Counted from the stretch's first letter, positions 8,583-17,389 are shown. The stretch is DNA of 64,000 bases from Actinobacteria bacterium OV320 (GCA_001298545.1 LJCX01000026.1:62001-126000), one strand, 5' to 3'. Numbers and translations are program-made. The notes: generated by a model not told the origin, from the sequence alone.

Positions 8583-9764
8583 ATGCCCAAGACCGCTTAC
8601 GTGCGGACCAAACCACACCTCAACATCGGCACCATGGGGCACGTGGACCACGGCAAGACCACCCTGACCGCCGCCATCACCAAGGTCCTCGCCGACCGCG
8701 GCACCGGCGCCTTCGTGCCGTTCGACCGTATCGACCGGGCCCCGGAGGAGGCCGCGCGCGGTATCACCATCAACATCGCGCACGTCGAGTACGAGACCGA
8801 CACCCGGCACTACGCGCACGTGGACATGCCGGGCCACGCCGACTACGTCAAGAACATGGTCACCGGGGCCGCGCAGCTCGACGGGGCGATCCTCGTCGTC
8901 TCCGCGCTCGACGGGATCATGCCGCAGACCGCCGAACACGTCCTGCTCGCCCGCCAGGTCGGCGTCGACCACATCGTGGTCGCGCTCAACAAGGCCGACG
9001 CCCTCGTCGACGGGGACGACACCGAGTTGATCGACCTGGTCGAACTGGAGGTCCGCGACCTGCTCACCGAGCACGGCTACGGCGGCGACTCCGCGCCCGT
9101 CGTCAGGGTGTCGGGGCTGCGGGCCCTGGCCGGCGACCCCCGCTGGACGGCGTCGATCGACGCGCTGCTCGACGCGGTGGACACCTATGTGCCCATGCCC
9201 GAGCGGTATCTGGACGCGCCGTTCCTGCTGCCCGTGGAGAACGTGCTCACCATCACCGGCCGGGGGACGGTCGTCACCGGCGCCGTGGAGCGCGGGACGC
9301 TCCGCCTGGGGGACCAGGTGCAGGTGCTCGGCGCCGGCGTCGAGACCGTCGTGACGGGCATCGAGACCTTCGGCAAGCCGATGGAGGAGGCGCAGGCCGG
9401 GGACAACGTGGCGCTGCTGCTGCGCGGCGTGCCCCGGGACGCCGTCCGGCGGGGGCATGTGGTGGTGGCGCCGGGGAGCGTGGTGCCCAGCCGGCGGTTC
9501 ACGGCCCGGGTGTACGTCCTGTCCGGGCGGGAGGGCGGCCGCACCACGCCCGTCTCGACCGGCTACCGGCCGCAGTTCTACATCCGTACGGCGGACGTCG
9601 TCGGGGACGTGGACCTGGGCGAGATGTCGGTCGCGCGGCCCGGGGACACGGTCGGCATGACCGTCGAGCTGGGGCGTGAGGTCCCGCTGGAGCCCGGTCT
9701 CGGCTTCGCCATCCGCGAGGGCGGGCGGACCGTGGGGGCGGGAACCGTGACAGCCGTGCTGTGA
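8583..9764 (+). CDS. tuf3: Elongation factor Tu, divergent tuf3-type paralogue
   Basis: A full-length 393-residue EF-Tu: binds GTP and delivers aminoacyl-tRNA to the ribosome. G1 GHVDHGKT (19-26), switch I RGITIN (59-64), G3 DMPGH (81-85, usually DCPGH) and G4 NKAD (136-139) are present; domains II and III are complete (FAIREGGRTVGAG near the end). It departs from normal Streptomyces EF-Tu1 at many places, for example GGRTTPVSTGYRPQFYIRT instead of the HTPFFKGYRPQFYFRT pattern, and it is not beside rpsG/fusA. This matches the tuf3 class, expressed under stress or starvation in other streptomycetes. GAGGT ribosome binding site before ATG 8583. Confidence 0.93.
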   Translation: MPKTAYVRTKPHLNIGTMGHVDHGKTTLTAAITKVLADRGTGAFVPFDRIDRAPEEAARGITINIAHVEYETDTRHYAHVDMPGHADYVKNMVTGAAQLDGAILVVSALDGIMPQTAEHVLLARQVGVDHIVVALNKADALVDGDDTELIDLVELEVRDLLTEHGYGGDSAPVVRVSGLRALAGDPRWTASIDALLDAVDTYVPMPERYLDAPFLLPVENVLTITGRGTVVTGAVERGTLRLGDQVQVLGAGVETVVTGIETFGKPMEEAQAGDNVALLLRGVPRDAVRRGHVVVAPGSVVPSRRFTARVYVLSGREGGRTTPVSTGYRPQFYIRTADVVGDVDLGEMSVARPGDTVGMTVELGREVPLEPGLGFAIREGGRTVGAGTVTAVL

Positions 9765-9798
9765 GGGCGGCCGGTGTCCGTGGCCGACGTGCGCGGGG

Positions 9799-9838
9799 GC
9801 CTGCGGGCCGTGCTCCTTCGGGGGCGTGGCCCGCAGGC
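9799..9838 (+). terminator. Terminator hairpin after tuf3
   Basis: GCCTGCGGGCC (9799-9809) pairs exactly with GGCCCGCAGGC (9828-9838) over an 18-nt loop, 35 bp after the tuf3 stop. No U-tract, as usual for Streptomyces. Confidence 0.6.
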
Positions 9839-9849
9839 ACAATGGGACG

Positions 9850-10698
9850 GTGAACGACGAGCCCATACCCGTCTCCCGCGCCGTCGACCACGGCACCGCC
9901 AAGCTGATGCCCGACGTGGACCGGGAGCGGGCCTGGCTGCTGACCGTCGACGGGGCGCCGCAGTCGTACGTCGACCTGGACGAGCCGACGTACCTGGAGT
10001 TCGAGTACGCGCGGCGCCTCGGGCACGTCCTGGACACCGTCGCCGAGGCCGGGCGGCCCCTGGACGTCCTGCATCTCGGCGGCGGCGCGCTCACCCTGCC
10101 CCGGTATCTGGCCGCGACCCGGCCGGGTTCCCGGCAGGACGTCGTCGAGTTCGACCGCGGGCTGCTGGAGCTGATCGACACGCACCTGCCGGTCCCGGCC
10201 GCAGCAGGCATCGCGTTGCACGCCGCCGACGCGCGGGACTGGCTGGAAACGGCTCCGGACGGCTCCGCCGACGCGCTCGTCGCCGATGTCTTCGGCGGCT
10301 CCCGCGTCCCCGCCCATCTGACGTCCCTGACCTACGCCCAGGAGGCCGGACGGGTCCTGCGCCGCGACGGCGTCTATCTGGCGAACCTCGCCGACGCGGC
10401 GCCCTTCGGCTTCCTGCGGTCCCAACTCGCCAACTTCGCCGCGGTGTTCGAGGAACTCGCCCTCATCGCCGAGCCCGCCGTACTGCGCGGCCGCCGGTTC
10501 GGCAACGCGGTGCTCGTCGCCGCGCACCGTCCGCTCGACGTGACCACGCTGGCCCGCCGCACCGCCTGTGACGCCTTCCCGGCCCGGGTCGAGCACGGAT
10601 CCGGACTGCGCCGCTTCATCGGCGACGCCCGCCCGGTACGGGACGAGGACGCCGTACCGTCCCCCGAACCACCCGAGGGCGCGTTCGGCATCGGCTGA
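9850..10698 (+). CDS. Spermidine synthase-like (aminopropyltransferase-fold) protein
   Basis: A 282-residue SAM-fold protein. The Rossmann glycine motif reads LDVLHLGGGALTLPRYLA, followed by VVEFDRGLLELI (acidic residue of motif II) and HAADARDWLE with ALVADVFGGSRVPAHLTS. These match the spermidine-synthase-like proteins common in Actinobacteria, many of which lack polyamine context and may be methyltransferase-like. The GTG at 9850 (GGGAC upstream) was chosen over an in-frame ATG at 9826. Activity not established. Confidence 0.82.
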   Translation: MNDEPIPVSRAVDHGTAKLMPDVDRERAWLLTVDGAPQSYVDLDEPTYLEFEYARRLGHVLDTVAEAGRPLDVLHLGGGALTLPRYLAATRPGSRQDVVEFDRGLLELIDTHLPVPAAAGIALHAADARDWLETAPDGSADALVADVFGGSRVPAHLTSLTYAQEAGRVLRRDGVYLANLADAAPFGFLRSQLANFAAVFEELALIAEPAVLRGRRFGNAVLVAAHRPLDVTTLARRTACDAFPARVEHGSGLRRFIGDARPVRDEDAVPSPEPPEGAFGIG

Positions 10699-10780
10699 GC
10701 GGCATCGGCCGAGCGGCGGGCACCGCCACAGCGCCGCGGGGGCCCCGCCGGAACCGGCGTACCGGCATACCGGCGTACCG

Positions 10781-10830
10781 GTCACCGGCCGGCCGTCCTC
10801 GCGGGGGTTCCGCGGTGCGCGGCCGGTGAC
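10781..10830. terminator. Bidirectional terminator-like hairpin
   Basis: GTCACCGGCCG (10781-10791) is mirrored by CGGCCGGTGAC (10820-10830) between two convergent genes. The flanks hold short ACCGGCGT/ACCGGCAT repeats. Confidence 0.5.
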
Positions 10831-10867
10831 CCGGTGAGCGGTGGCGCGACCGGTGACCCGGTGGCGG

Positions 10868-11917
10868 CTAGTTCTGCGTCGGTGTCCCGTTCAGCCGTAC
10901 GGTGCTGAGGATCTGCATGATCGTGGCCTTCGGGAGTTCGTCCTTCACGCCCTTGGCCCCGTACAGGTTCCACGACACGTAGTCGCCGTTGGAGTTCTTG
11001 AAGCCGAACGTGATCGCCTTGCCGTCGCTGTCGCACTTGCCCTTCTGGGGCGTGTTCGTCGACTGGGCCCAGGCGTAACTGCCCACGATGCCGGAGGCGG
11101 TCGTGAAGGCGGTGGCCTTCTTCTCGAAGGTCAGGCTCTTCTTGTCCGGCTCGGTGTAGCCGCCGAAGACCCACCAGGCGGGCGTGTTGATGGCGATCTC
11201 GTCGGTCGACTTGGCGCCCTCGGCACCCTTGCTGCCGACCACGGCCAGCGCGGTGTCCTCGGTCTTGCCGTCCTTGTCGGAGTCCACGGAGCACCACTTC
11301 GACTTGAACTCGGCCGTGCCCCCCTGGAGGATCTGGTCGTAGCCGTCGGACTGCTCCTTGTCCTCCCACTCGAAGCCCTGGCTGAGCGTCGGGGACTGGA
11401 CCTCCCAGTCGGCCGGCACGTCGAAGGCGATGCCCCACTTGGGGTTCACCACGACCTTCCAGCCGGCGACGGTCGCCTTCGCGGTCTCGTTGCTGCGCGG
11501 GTTGTCGTCGGTGCCGGTCGAGGAGGAGCCGGAAGCCGAGGCGGAACCGGACGTGGAGACCGTGGGGCTCGCGCTGCCCTTGCTCGCGTCGACCTTGTCG
11601 TCATCGTCGCCGCCCAGCACCAGGAACCCGGTGACACCGGCGGCCACGACGACGGCCATGGCCGCGACGATCGCGATCAGCTTCGTCCGGCTGCCATCGC
11701 CTGAGCCGCTTCCGCCGGGCGGCGGCGTGGGCGCGCCCGCGGGCGACGGGGCGCCCCACTGCGGTTGCTGCGCGTAGGGGTTGGGCTGCTGGTCGGGTTG
11801 CTGCTGGTAGCCGGGCTGCTGATACGGATTCGGCTGCTGGTATCCCGGCTGCTGGTACGGATTGTTCTGCGCCTGCGGGTTCTGCTCTCCCCCGGGCGGC
11901 TGCTGTCCTGGCCACAT
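10868..11917 (-). CDS. Membrane-anchored extracellular protein with Pro/Gln-rich N-terminus
   Basis: A 349-residue protein. About 90 N-terminal residues are a cytoplasmic Pro-Gln-Tyr-Gly repeat region (NPYQQPGYQQP units), followed by one membrane helix (LIAIVAAMAVVVAAGVTGFLV), an Asp and Ser/Thr-rich linker, and a roughly 200-residue extracellular domain with Cys in KWCSVDSD and GKCDSDG that could form a disulfide. This architecture is common in Streptomyces cell-envelope proteins. The function is not known. Start at MWPGQQ (11917). Confidence 0.8.
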   Translation of the reverse strand: MWPGQQPPGGEQNPQAQNNPYQQPGYQQPNPYQQPGYQQQPDQQPNPYAQQPQWGAPSPAGAPTPPPGGSGSGDGSRTKLIAIVAAMAVVVAAGVTGFLVLGGDDDDKVDASKGSASPTVSTSGSASASGSSSTGTDDNPRSNETAKATVAGWKVVVNPKWGIAFDVPADWEVQSPTLSQGFEWEDKEQSDGYDQILQGGTAEFKSKWCSVDSDKDGKTEDTALAVVGSKGAEGAKSTDEIAINTPAWWVFGGYTEPDKKSLTFEKKATAFTTASGIVGSYAWAQSTNTPQKGKCDSDGKAITFGFKNSNGDYVSWNLYGAKGVKDELPKATIMQILSTVRLNGTPTQN

Positions 11918-11946
11918 GGCCAGAAACCCTAGTGCCGTCCGGGACA

Positions 11947-11986
11947 CGATTCGGTCACCGCCCCTTGTCAGGGACGTACCGAATCG
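11947..11986. promoter_or_regulatory. Inverted repeat in divergent promoter region
   Basis: CGATTCGGT (11947-11955) and ACCGAATCG (11978-11986) form a perfect 9-bp inverted repeat between the divergent envelope-protein and thioesterase genes. Operator or hairpin; role not known. Confidence 0.4.
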
Positions 11987-12149
11987 GACGCGAAGGACCG
12001 CAGAGCGCGAAGTGTGCCCCGAACTTCCCGGATTGCGGCGTCCAGGACCTCGTCGCCGACCCCTCGCGAGGGCCGGGACGCGCGAGGAGGTGGGGCGAAC
12101 GTCACGCCGCTCTGGCCAGCTGAAGCTACTGACAGGTAACATCTCGGCC

Positions 12150-12602
12150 ATGAGCGCAGACCAGATGTCCATCGGCGAGATGCTCGCCGCCACGGTGCCC
12201 ATGGCCCGGACCCTGAACCTCGAGTTCCTCGAGGCCGGTCCGGAGAAGGCCGTGGTCGCCCTGCCCGACCGGAGCGAGTTCCACAACCACGTGGGCGGGC
12301 CGCACGCCGGGGCGATGTTCACGCTCGGTGAGTCCGCCAGCGGTGCGATCGTCCTCGCCGCGTTCGGCGACCAGCTGTCCCGCGCCGTACCGCTCGCCGT
12401 CGGCGCCGAGATCGCCTACCGCAAGCTGGCCATGGGAGCGGTCACCGCCACCGCCACGCTGGGCCGCCCGGCCGCCGAGGTCGTCGCGCAGCTCGACGCG
12501 GGGGAGCGGCCCGAGTTCCCGGTCGCGATCGAGATCCGCCGCGCCGACGGGGCCGTCACCGGCGAGATGACGGTGACCTGGACCCTGCGTCCCAACAGCT
12601 GA
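12150..12602 (+). CDS. Hotdog-fold thioesterase-like protein (DUF4442/PaaI type)
   Basis: A 150-residue single hotdog domain. HNHVGGPHAGAMFTLGESASGAIVL is the central helix with the family HxGxxxxL pattern, followed by the strands RKLAMGAVTATATL and GEMTVTWTLRP. Proteins of this kind hydrolyse acyl-CoA thioesters, often phenylacetyl- or medium-chain forms. ATG at 12150. Monocistronic, convergent with galU. Substrate not predictable. Confidence 0.85.
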   Translation: MSADQMSIGEMLAATVPMARTLNLEFLEAGPEKAVVALPDRSEFHNHVGGPHAGAMFTLGESASGAIVLAAFGDQLSRAVPLAVGAEIAYRKLAMGAVTATATLGRPAAEVVAQLDAGERPEFPVAIEIRRADGAVTGEMTVTWTLRPNS

Positions 12603-12690
12603 TCGGCCGAGCGTTCGAGCGCGTCCCACGAGGGCGGCGGCCCCCGGTCACGGCGACCTCGGGGCCCTGTGGGGCGCTGGGCACTGCCCG

Positions 12691-12732
12691 CCACCCTGCG
12701 CCCACCACCCTGCGCCCGCCACCCTGCGCCGG
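12691..12732. repeat. Three 14-bp tandem repeats
   Basis: CCACCCTGCGCCCA, CCACCCTGCGCCCG and CCACCCTGCGCCGG follow each other without gaps in the short space between the convergent thioesterase and galU genes. Confidence 0.8.
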
Positions 12733-12743
12733 CCACGCGCCGG

Positions 12744-13673
12744 TCAGGCCGCCAGTCGTTCCCGGGCCGCGTCGCCGTCCTCCAGGCCCGCCACGAACTC
12801 CTTCAGCCAGGCGACGAACTCCGGACCCAGGTCGGGCCGGTCGCAGGCCAGGCGGACGACCGTGCGCAGATAGTCCGCCTTGTCGCCCGTGTCGTAACGG
12901 CGGCCCGAGAAGATCACGCCGTGCACCGTGCCGCCCGCCGCGAGTTCCTGGAGGGCGTCGGTGAGCTGGATCTCACCGCCGCGGCCGGGTGCGGTGCGCT
13001 CCAGGACGTCGAAGACCGCCGGGTCGAGGACGTACCGTCCGATGACCGCGTACCGGCTGGGCGCGTCCTCGCGCGCGGGCTTCTCCACCAGACCGGTGAC
13101 GCGCACCACCCCGTCCTCGCCGGACGGCTCCACGGCCGCGCAGCCGTAGAGGTGGACCTGCTCCGGCGGGACCTCCATCAGGGCGACCACGCTGCCGGCG
13201 TACCGGTCGCGGACCTCGAGCATCTGGCTGAGCAGGGTCTCCCGCGGGTCGATGAGGTCGTCGCCCAGCAGCACCGCGAACGGCTGGTCGCCGACGTGGT
13301 TGCGGGCGCAGAGCACCGCGTGACCGAGCCCGAGCGGGTCGCCCTGCCGGATGTGGTGGATGTCGGCGAGCCGGGCCGGATCGCGCACCGCGTCCAGCCG
13401 GACGGTGTCGCCCTTGGCGGCGAGCGCCTGCTCCAGTTCGAAGGCGTGGTCGAAGTGGTCCTCGATGGCCCGCTTGTGCCGGCCCGTGACCATCAGGACG
13501 TCGTCCAGACCCGCGGCGGCCGCCTCCTCGACGACGTACTGGATGGCCGGCTTGTCGACCACCGGCAGCATCTCCTTCGGCGTCGCCTTGGTGGCGGGCA
13601 GGAAGCGGGTACCGAGGCCGGCGGCCGGGACGACTGCTTTGCGGACACTGGGTGCGGAGTGGGGGGCGCTCAT
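12744..13673 (-). CDS. galU: UTP-glucose-1-phosphate uridylyltransferase
   Basis: A 309-residue enzyme making UDP-glucose from UTP and glucose-1-phosphate for envelope glycans and trehalose. The nucleotidyltransferase signature AAGLGTRFLPATKATPKEM is near residue 17, with VVDKPAIQYVVEEA next. The metal-binding Asp is in VLLGDDLID, and the sugar-binding segments VEKP and GEIQLTDALQ are intact. Length is normal. The start at MSAPHS (13673) matches the family N-terminus; an upstream in-frame extension to 13817 is unlikely. Convergent with the thioesterase gene. Confidence 0.93.
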   Translation of the reverse strand: MSAPHSAPSVRKAVVPAAGLGTRFLPATKATPKEMLPVVDKPAIQYVVEEAAAAGLDDVLMVTGRHKRAIEDHFDHAFELEQALAAKGDTVRLDAVRDPARLADIHHIRQGDPLGLGHAVLCARNHVGDQPFAVLLGDDLIDPRETLLSQMLEVRDRYAGSVVALMEVPPEQVHLYGCAAVEPSGEDGVVRVTGLVEKPAREDAPSRYAVIGRYVLDPAVFDVLERTAPGRGGEIQLTDALQELAAGGTVHGVIFSGRRYDTGDKADYLRTVVRLACDRPDLGPEFVAWLKEFVAGLEDGDAARERLAA

Positions 13674-14080
13674 GCGGAGCAGGGTGTCCCACGGGGATGG
13701 GAGTACCCCGAGAGTCACATCTGAGATTCCTGTGGGCCGTCCCTGCGCCGGATCGGCCGGCCGCGCCGGGCCGGAAGTTGGAGATTCGGTGTGCCATCCG
13801 GCTTTGCGCGTACACAAGTTGAGTCCGGGGATCCGGGCGCCATTTCGAATGCGGGTGCGGATACCGCCGGTAACTTATCTGAAATTACCGCGCTTTGAAC
13901 TTGGGTCACTCGAACTCCTTGTTTCCTGTGAGGCGCGTGTGCGAAGGTGAGCCTCCCCTTACGGACGGGCCGGATCAGGTCAACGTGCCTGGTCAGGCCA
14001 AAGGTACGCACCAATCAGGCACCTGCTTTCCGACACCGTGCTTTTCCGTGCCGTTCGTCGGCTTGGAAGGAAATGGTTCC
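13674..14080. other. 407-bp intergenic region between galU and the lectin-sigma fusion gene
   Basis: Divergent promoter region. A relatively AT-rich patch lies around 13870-13925 (GTAACTTATCTGAAATTACC and TTGAACTTGGGTC). No protein-coding frame with Streptomyces codon bias was recognised, and no known riboswitch. Confidence 0.5.
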
Positions 14081-15991
14081 GTGCAATCCCCCAACCCCCC
14101 ACGCCCGCCCTACCCGCCCCGCCCCGGTCGGCCCCCCGGGGATTCCGATCCCCAACTCGCCGCCCTGCTGGCCGCCCGGCCCGCCGGTGACGACGGGCGT
14201 GCCCGCGCGGTCGCCCTGCTGTTCGCCCGTCACTGGCGGGCGGCCCACGACTACGCGACCGTCTGTCTGGCCGGCACCGAGGACACGGCGCGGCTCGTGG
14301 CCGCCGCCGCGTTCCACGAGGTGCTGGGCCGGCTCGCGGACGGGCGTACCGGCGGCGCCCTGCGTCCCCAACTCCTGGTCGCCGTACGGGAGACGGTCCG
14401 CAAATGGGCCGGCGCCGACGGAGTCGCCGACGTTCTGCCGGAGCTGCGGAAAACCGTCGGCGGCCGCGGACTGCGCGCCGCACGGGCGGTGACCGCCGAA
14501 AGGCGGCAACTCGCCGAGCGCTCTTTCCAGTTGCTTCCGTCCGCCTCCCAATGTCTGTTGTGGCACACGGAGGTGGAGGCCGACCCGATATCCGTACCGG
14601 CCGGTCTGTCCGGCGTGGACGACCTCTCCGTGGCGGCCGCCCTGGAACAGGCGCGGGAACAATTCCGGGCGGGCTGTGTACGCGCCCACCGGGAACTCGC
14701 GCCGACGAGCGAATGCCGCTTCTACAACCGTCTCCTCGACATTCCGCTGCGCCGCGGCGGAACGCTGCTGCCCGATGTGCGGCAGCATCTCGCGCACTGC
14801 CGCTTCTGCCGGCACGCCGCCGAACAGCTCAGTCATTTCGACGACGGCCTCGACCTGCTGCTCGTCGAGACCGTGCTGGGCTGGGGCGCCCGCCGCTACC
14901 TCGACTCCCGCCCCGGACGCACGGCTTCCGCCGACGCGTCGGCCGGGTCCGAGGTGCCGGCCGGGTCCGAGGTGCGGCGCCCGCCCGTCGGAGGCGGCCG
15001 GCACCGCACCACCTCGGCGGGACTGCTCGAACTGCCGGGCAGGCGGCCCAAGGCCGTGCTGGTGGGCGTGGGCCTGACCTCGCTCGCGTTGCTCGCGACC
15101 GTCCTCGTGGCCAGGGGCTGGACCGATGACAACGGTGTCCCCGCCCCCGGGGCCACCTGGGGCGCGCCCGTCGGCGGGAACAGCACCCCGGCCACCGGCG
15201 GACGGGGTCTGCCCGGCGGCTCCGACGACGCCCCGCCCGCCGGATCCCCGTCGGCCGCCTCCGCGTCCCGGTCCGCCGAGGTCGCGCACGGCAGGCTGCG
15301 CAGCCCGGACACGGAGCTCTGCCTCGACGCCGCCCGCGGCCTGGCCCGGCCCGGTGCGGGAATCGTCCTCGCGAGGTGCTCGCAGGCCGCGTCCCAGCAG
15401 TGGTCGTACCAGGACGACGGGCTGCTGCGCAGCGCGGCCGACCCGACGCTCTGCCTGGGCGCGGACCCGGGCCACCGGACGACCGCCCTGGTCAGCTGCC
15501 TGGTGCACGCCGGCGAGACGTTCTTCGACCTGACCGTCCGCGGGGAACTCCTGCTGCGGCGGGACGACGCACTGGTCGTCGCGCGCGCCGCCGGCAAGCC
15601 GGGAGCGGCCGTCGTCGTCACCGAGCGGGACGGTTCCGGTGGGCAGCGGTGGGTGTTCGACACGGCCGCGGCGGCGCCGGGGACGGCCGGTCCTGAGCCG
15701 CGCGGCACGGCGGAGCAGCCCGCTCCGGGCACACCCGGCTCCCCGGACCTCCCGGCGCCGCGCGGTGACCGGCCCCTCGCCCCGGACGCCGCACCGGCGC
15801 CCGCCGAAACGGCTCCGGCGCCGGAGTTCGGGACGCGGGTCGCCCAGGTGCAGTGCTGCGACCCGCCGCCCGGCCCGGCCGCGCCTTCGGCCGCTGCCGT
15901 CACAGTGCTCGACGCGCTCCCGGCGCCCGCCGCGGTGTCCGACGCGCTGGGGAAGGTCGTCGCGGACGTGGCCGGGTCCCTCGGTCACTGA
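14081..15991 (+). CDS. Sigma-like / zinc anti-sigma / transmembrane / ricin-lectin fusion protein
   Basis: A 636-residue protein. Residues about 20-210 look like an ECF sigma factor: helical region-2-like part (LLFARHWRAAHDYATVCLAG, AAFHEVLGRL) and region-4-like part (RSFQLLPSASQCLLWHTEVE). Residues 236-243 hold the anti-sigma zinc signature H-x3-C-x2-C (HLAHCRFC). One membrane helix spans about 324-347. Outside lie a Gly/Ser linker, a ricin-type beta-trefoil (about 403-528, with repeated QxW-like ends such as SQQWSY and GQRWVF) and a Pro/Ala-rich tail. GTG 14081 follows GGAAGGAAA. The layout suggests a one-protein system linking carbohydrate sensing to transcription, but the DNA-binding region is degenerate, so it may only be structural. 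Confidence 0.8.
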   Translation: MQSPNPPRPPYPPRPGRPPGDSDPQLAALLAARPAGDDGRARAVALLFARHWRAAHDYATVCLAGTEDTARLVAAAAFHEVLGRLADGRTGGALRPQLLVAVRETVRKWAGADGVADVLPELRKTVGGRGLRAARAVTAERRQLAERSFQLLPSASQCLLWHTEVEADPISVPAGLSGVDDLSVAAALEQAREQFRAGCVRAHRELAPTSECRFYNRLLDIPLRRGGTLLPDVRQHLAHCRFCRHAAEQLSHFDDGLDLLLVETVLGWGARRYLDSRPGRTASADASAGSEVPAGSEVRRPPVGGGRHRTTSAGLLELPGRRPKAVLVGVGLTSLALLATVLVARGWTDDNGVPAPGATWGAPVGGNSTPATGGRGLPGGSDDAPPAGSPSAASASRSAEVAHGRLRSPDTELCLDAARGLARPGAGIVLARCSQAASQQWSYQDDGLLRSAADPTLCLGADPGHRTTALVSCLVHAGETFFDLTVRGELLLRRDDALVVARAAGKPGAAVVVTERDGSGGQRWVFDTAAAAPGTAGPEPRGTAEQPAPGTPGSPDLPAPRGDRPLAPDAAPAPAETAPAPEFGTRVAQVQCCDPPPGPAAPSAAAVTVLDALPAPAAVSDALGKVVADVAGSLGH

Positions 15992-16001
15992 GCCCGGAAC
16001 C

Positions 16002-16040
16002 GGAAGGAGGGGCCGCACGAGGGGAGCGGCCCCTCCTTCC
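16002..16040. terminator. Strong 15-bp hairpin terminator
   Basis: GGAAGGAGGGGCCGC (16002-16016) pairs perfectly with GCGGCCCCTCCTTCC (16026-16040) over a 9-nt loop; a T-rich TTCTTTCC follows on the plus strand. It starts 11 bp after the lectin-fusion stop codon and lies between convergent genes. Confidence 0.85.
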
Positions 16041-16109
16041 TTCTTTCCTCGCGCGCTTGCTCCTCGCGCTTCCCTCTCGTGCTTCCCTCTCGCGCGGACG
16101 ACCGCCCGG

Positions 16110-16523
16110 CTACGAGGTGCAGACGTCCCTCAGCTCCGAGGCCGCCTTGTCGATCTCGGCGGAGTCGGGCCGCTCGCCGTCGAGGACGGCCTGGTTGTAG
16201 TCCTCGACGGCCTGCTGAAGCTTGTCGACGGCCTTGTCGACCTTGCCGTCGTCGGACGAGCTGTCGTCCGACTTGCCGTTGATCTTGTCCAGGTTCTTCT
16301 CGATGGTGTCGATGGAGTCCTCGGTCCGCGTCGGATCCTCGATGGCGTCGGCTCCGGCCTTGTTGATCGCCGTGATGCTGTCCGTGATGTCGTCGGCGTT
16401 CGAGAGGCAGTCGACGGAGTCGTCGAACTCGCAGCCGGTGAGCAGGCCGGCGGTCAGCGCGAAGGCTGCCGCGGCGGTGGCGATGACGGCAGTACGGCGT
16501 CCGCGTCGGCGGTTCACGGCCAT
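16110..16523 (-). CDS. Small secreted lipoprotein
   Basis: A 137-residue protein with an Arg-rich n-region, a hydrophobic core and lipobox LLTGC (Cys31). The mature part is short, acidic and helical (DKAVDKLQQAVEDYNQAVLDGE), with Cys near the start (VDCLSNADD) and at the end (RDVCTS) that could pair. Probably lipid-anchored outside the membrane. No known function. Confidence 0.8.
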   Translation of the reverse strand: MAVNRRRGRRTAVIATAAAAFALTAGLLTGCEFDDSVDCLSNADDITDSITAINKAGADAIEDPTRTEDSIDTIEKNLDKINGKSDDSSSDDGKVDKAVDKLQQAVEDYNQAVLDGERPDSAEIDKAASELRDVCTS

Positions 16524-16725
16524 GGCGGGGTCCTTTCGGGAACGGTGGGGGCACGGTGGGTTCTTCCTCCACCACGATCACGTGCCGGCGCCGTCGTCAC
16601 GAGGGACCCCGCCCCCGGATCCGTGGTGTAGCGGGCTACACCATGCGACGGGCCGGGTCCGGCCGACCCGGTAGGCTTCCGGGAAGGCAAGGCTGCCCAG
16701 GGACGTCAAACGGGAGGAACCCGCG

Positions 16726-17379
16726 GTGCACGTGCAGGAATGGCTCGACACGGTGCCCGCGGCCGCCGTCTACGCCCTCGTCGGGCTGGTGATCGGCCTC
16801 GAGAGCCTCGGCATCCCGCTGCCGGGCGAGATCGTCCTGGTCTCGGCCGCGCTGCTGTCCTCCCAGCACGGCGGCATCAACCCCGTCGTGCTCGGCGCGT
16901 GCGCCACCGCGGGGGCCGTGATCGGCGACTCCATCGGCTACGCCATCGGCCGCAAGGGCGGACGTCCGCTGCTCGCCTGGCTCGGCGGGAAGTTCCCCCG
17001 GCACTTCGGCGAGGGCCATATCGCCACCGCCGAGCGGTCGTTCGAGAAGTGGGGCATGTGGGCCGTCTTCTTCGGCCGGTTCGTCGCCCTGCTGCGTATC
17101 TTCGCCGGCCCGCTCGCGGGCGTGCTGCACATGCCGTACTGGAAGTTCCTCGTCGCCAACGTCCTCGGTGGCATCGCCTGGGCGGGCGGCACGACGGCCG
17201 TCATCTACTACGTGGGTGTCGTGGCGGAGTCGTGGCTGAAGAAGTTCTCGTACCTGGGCCTGGTGGCGGCGGTGCTGATCGGCCTCACGTCGATGCTGAT
17301 CATCAAGCGCAAGGCGAAGAAGATGCAGAGCGCTTCGCAAGAGGCCGAGGCGCAGACCGTGCCCGCCGCCGCCGAGTAG
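16726..17379 (+). CDS. DedA family membrane protein
   Basis: A 217-residue integral membrane protein. ESLGIPLPGEIVLVSAALLSS is the DedA N-terminal motif, and FFGRFVALLRIFAGPLAG with the conserved Arg residues follows in the middle, then a WAGG segment and a basic C-terminus. DedA proteins are proposed lipid flippases or transporters that maintain membrane potential. GTG start with GGGAGG upstream. Convergent with the carbonic anhydrase gene. Confidence 0.92.
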   Translation: MHVQEWLDTVPAAAVYALVGLVIGLESLGIPLPGEIVLVSAALLSSQHGGINPVVLGACATAGAVIGDSIGYAIGRKGGRPLLAWLGGKFPRHFGEGHIATAERSFEKWGMWAVFFGRFVALLRIFAGPLAGVLHMPYWKFLVANVLGGIAWAGGTTAVIYYVGVVAESWLKKFSYLGLVAAVLIGLTSMLIIKRKAKKMQSASQEAEAQTVPAAAE

Positions 17380-17389
17380 GCGGGTCGCC

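Noticed and set aside
8300..9679. Plus-strand frame overlapping tuf3
   Set aside because: Out-of-frame shadow, Arg-rich; tuf3 carries all the family motifs in its own frame.
15290..15665. Ricin-type toxin
   Set aside because: Only the carbohydrate-binding beta-trefoil is present; no N-glycosidase chain exists.
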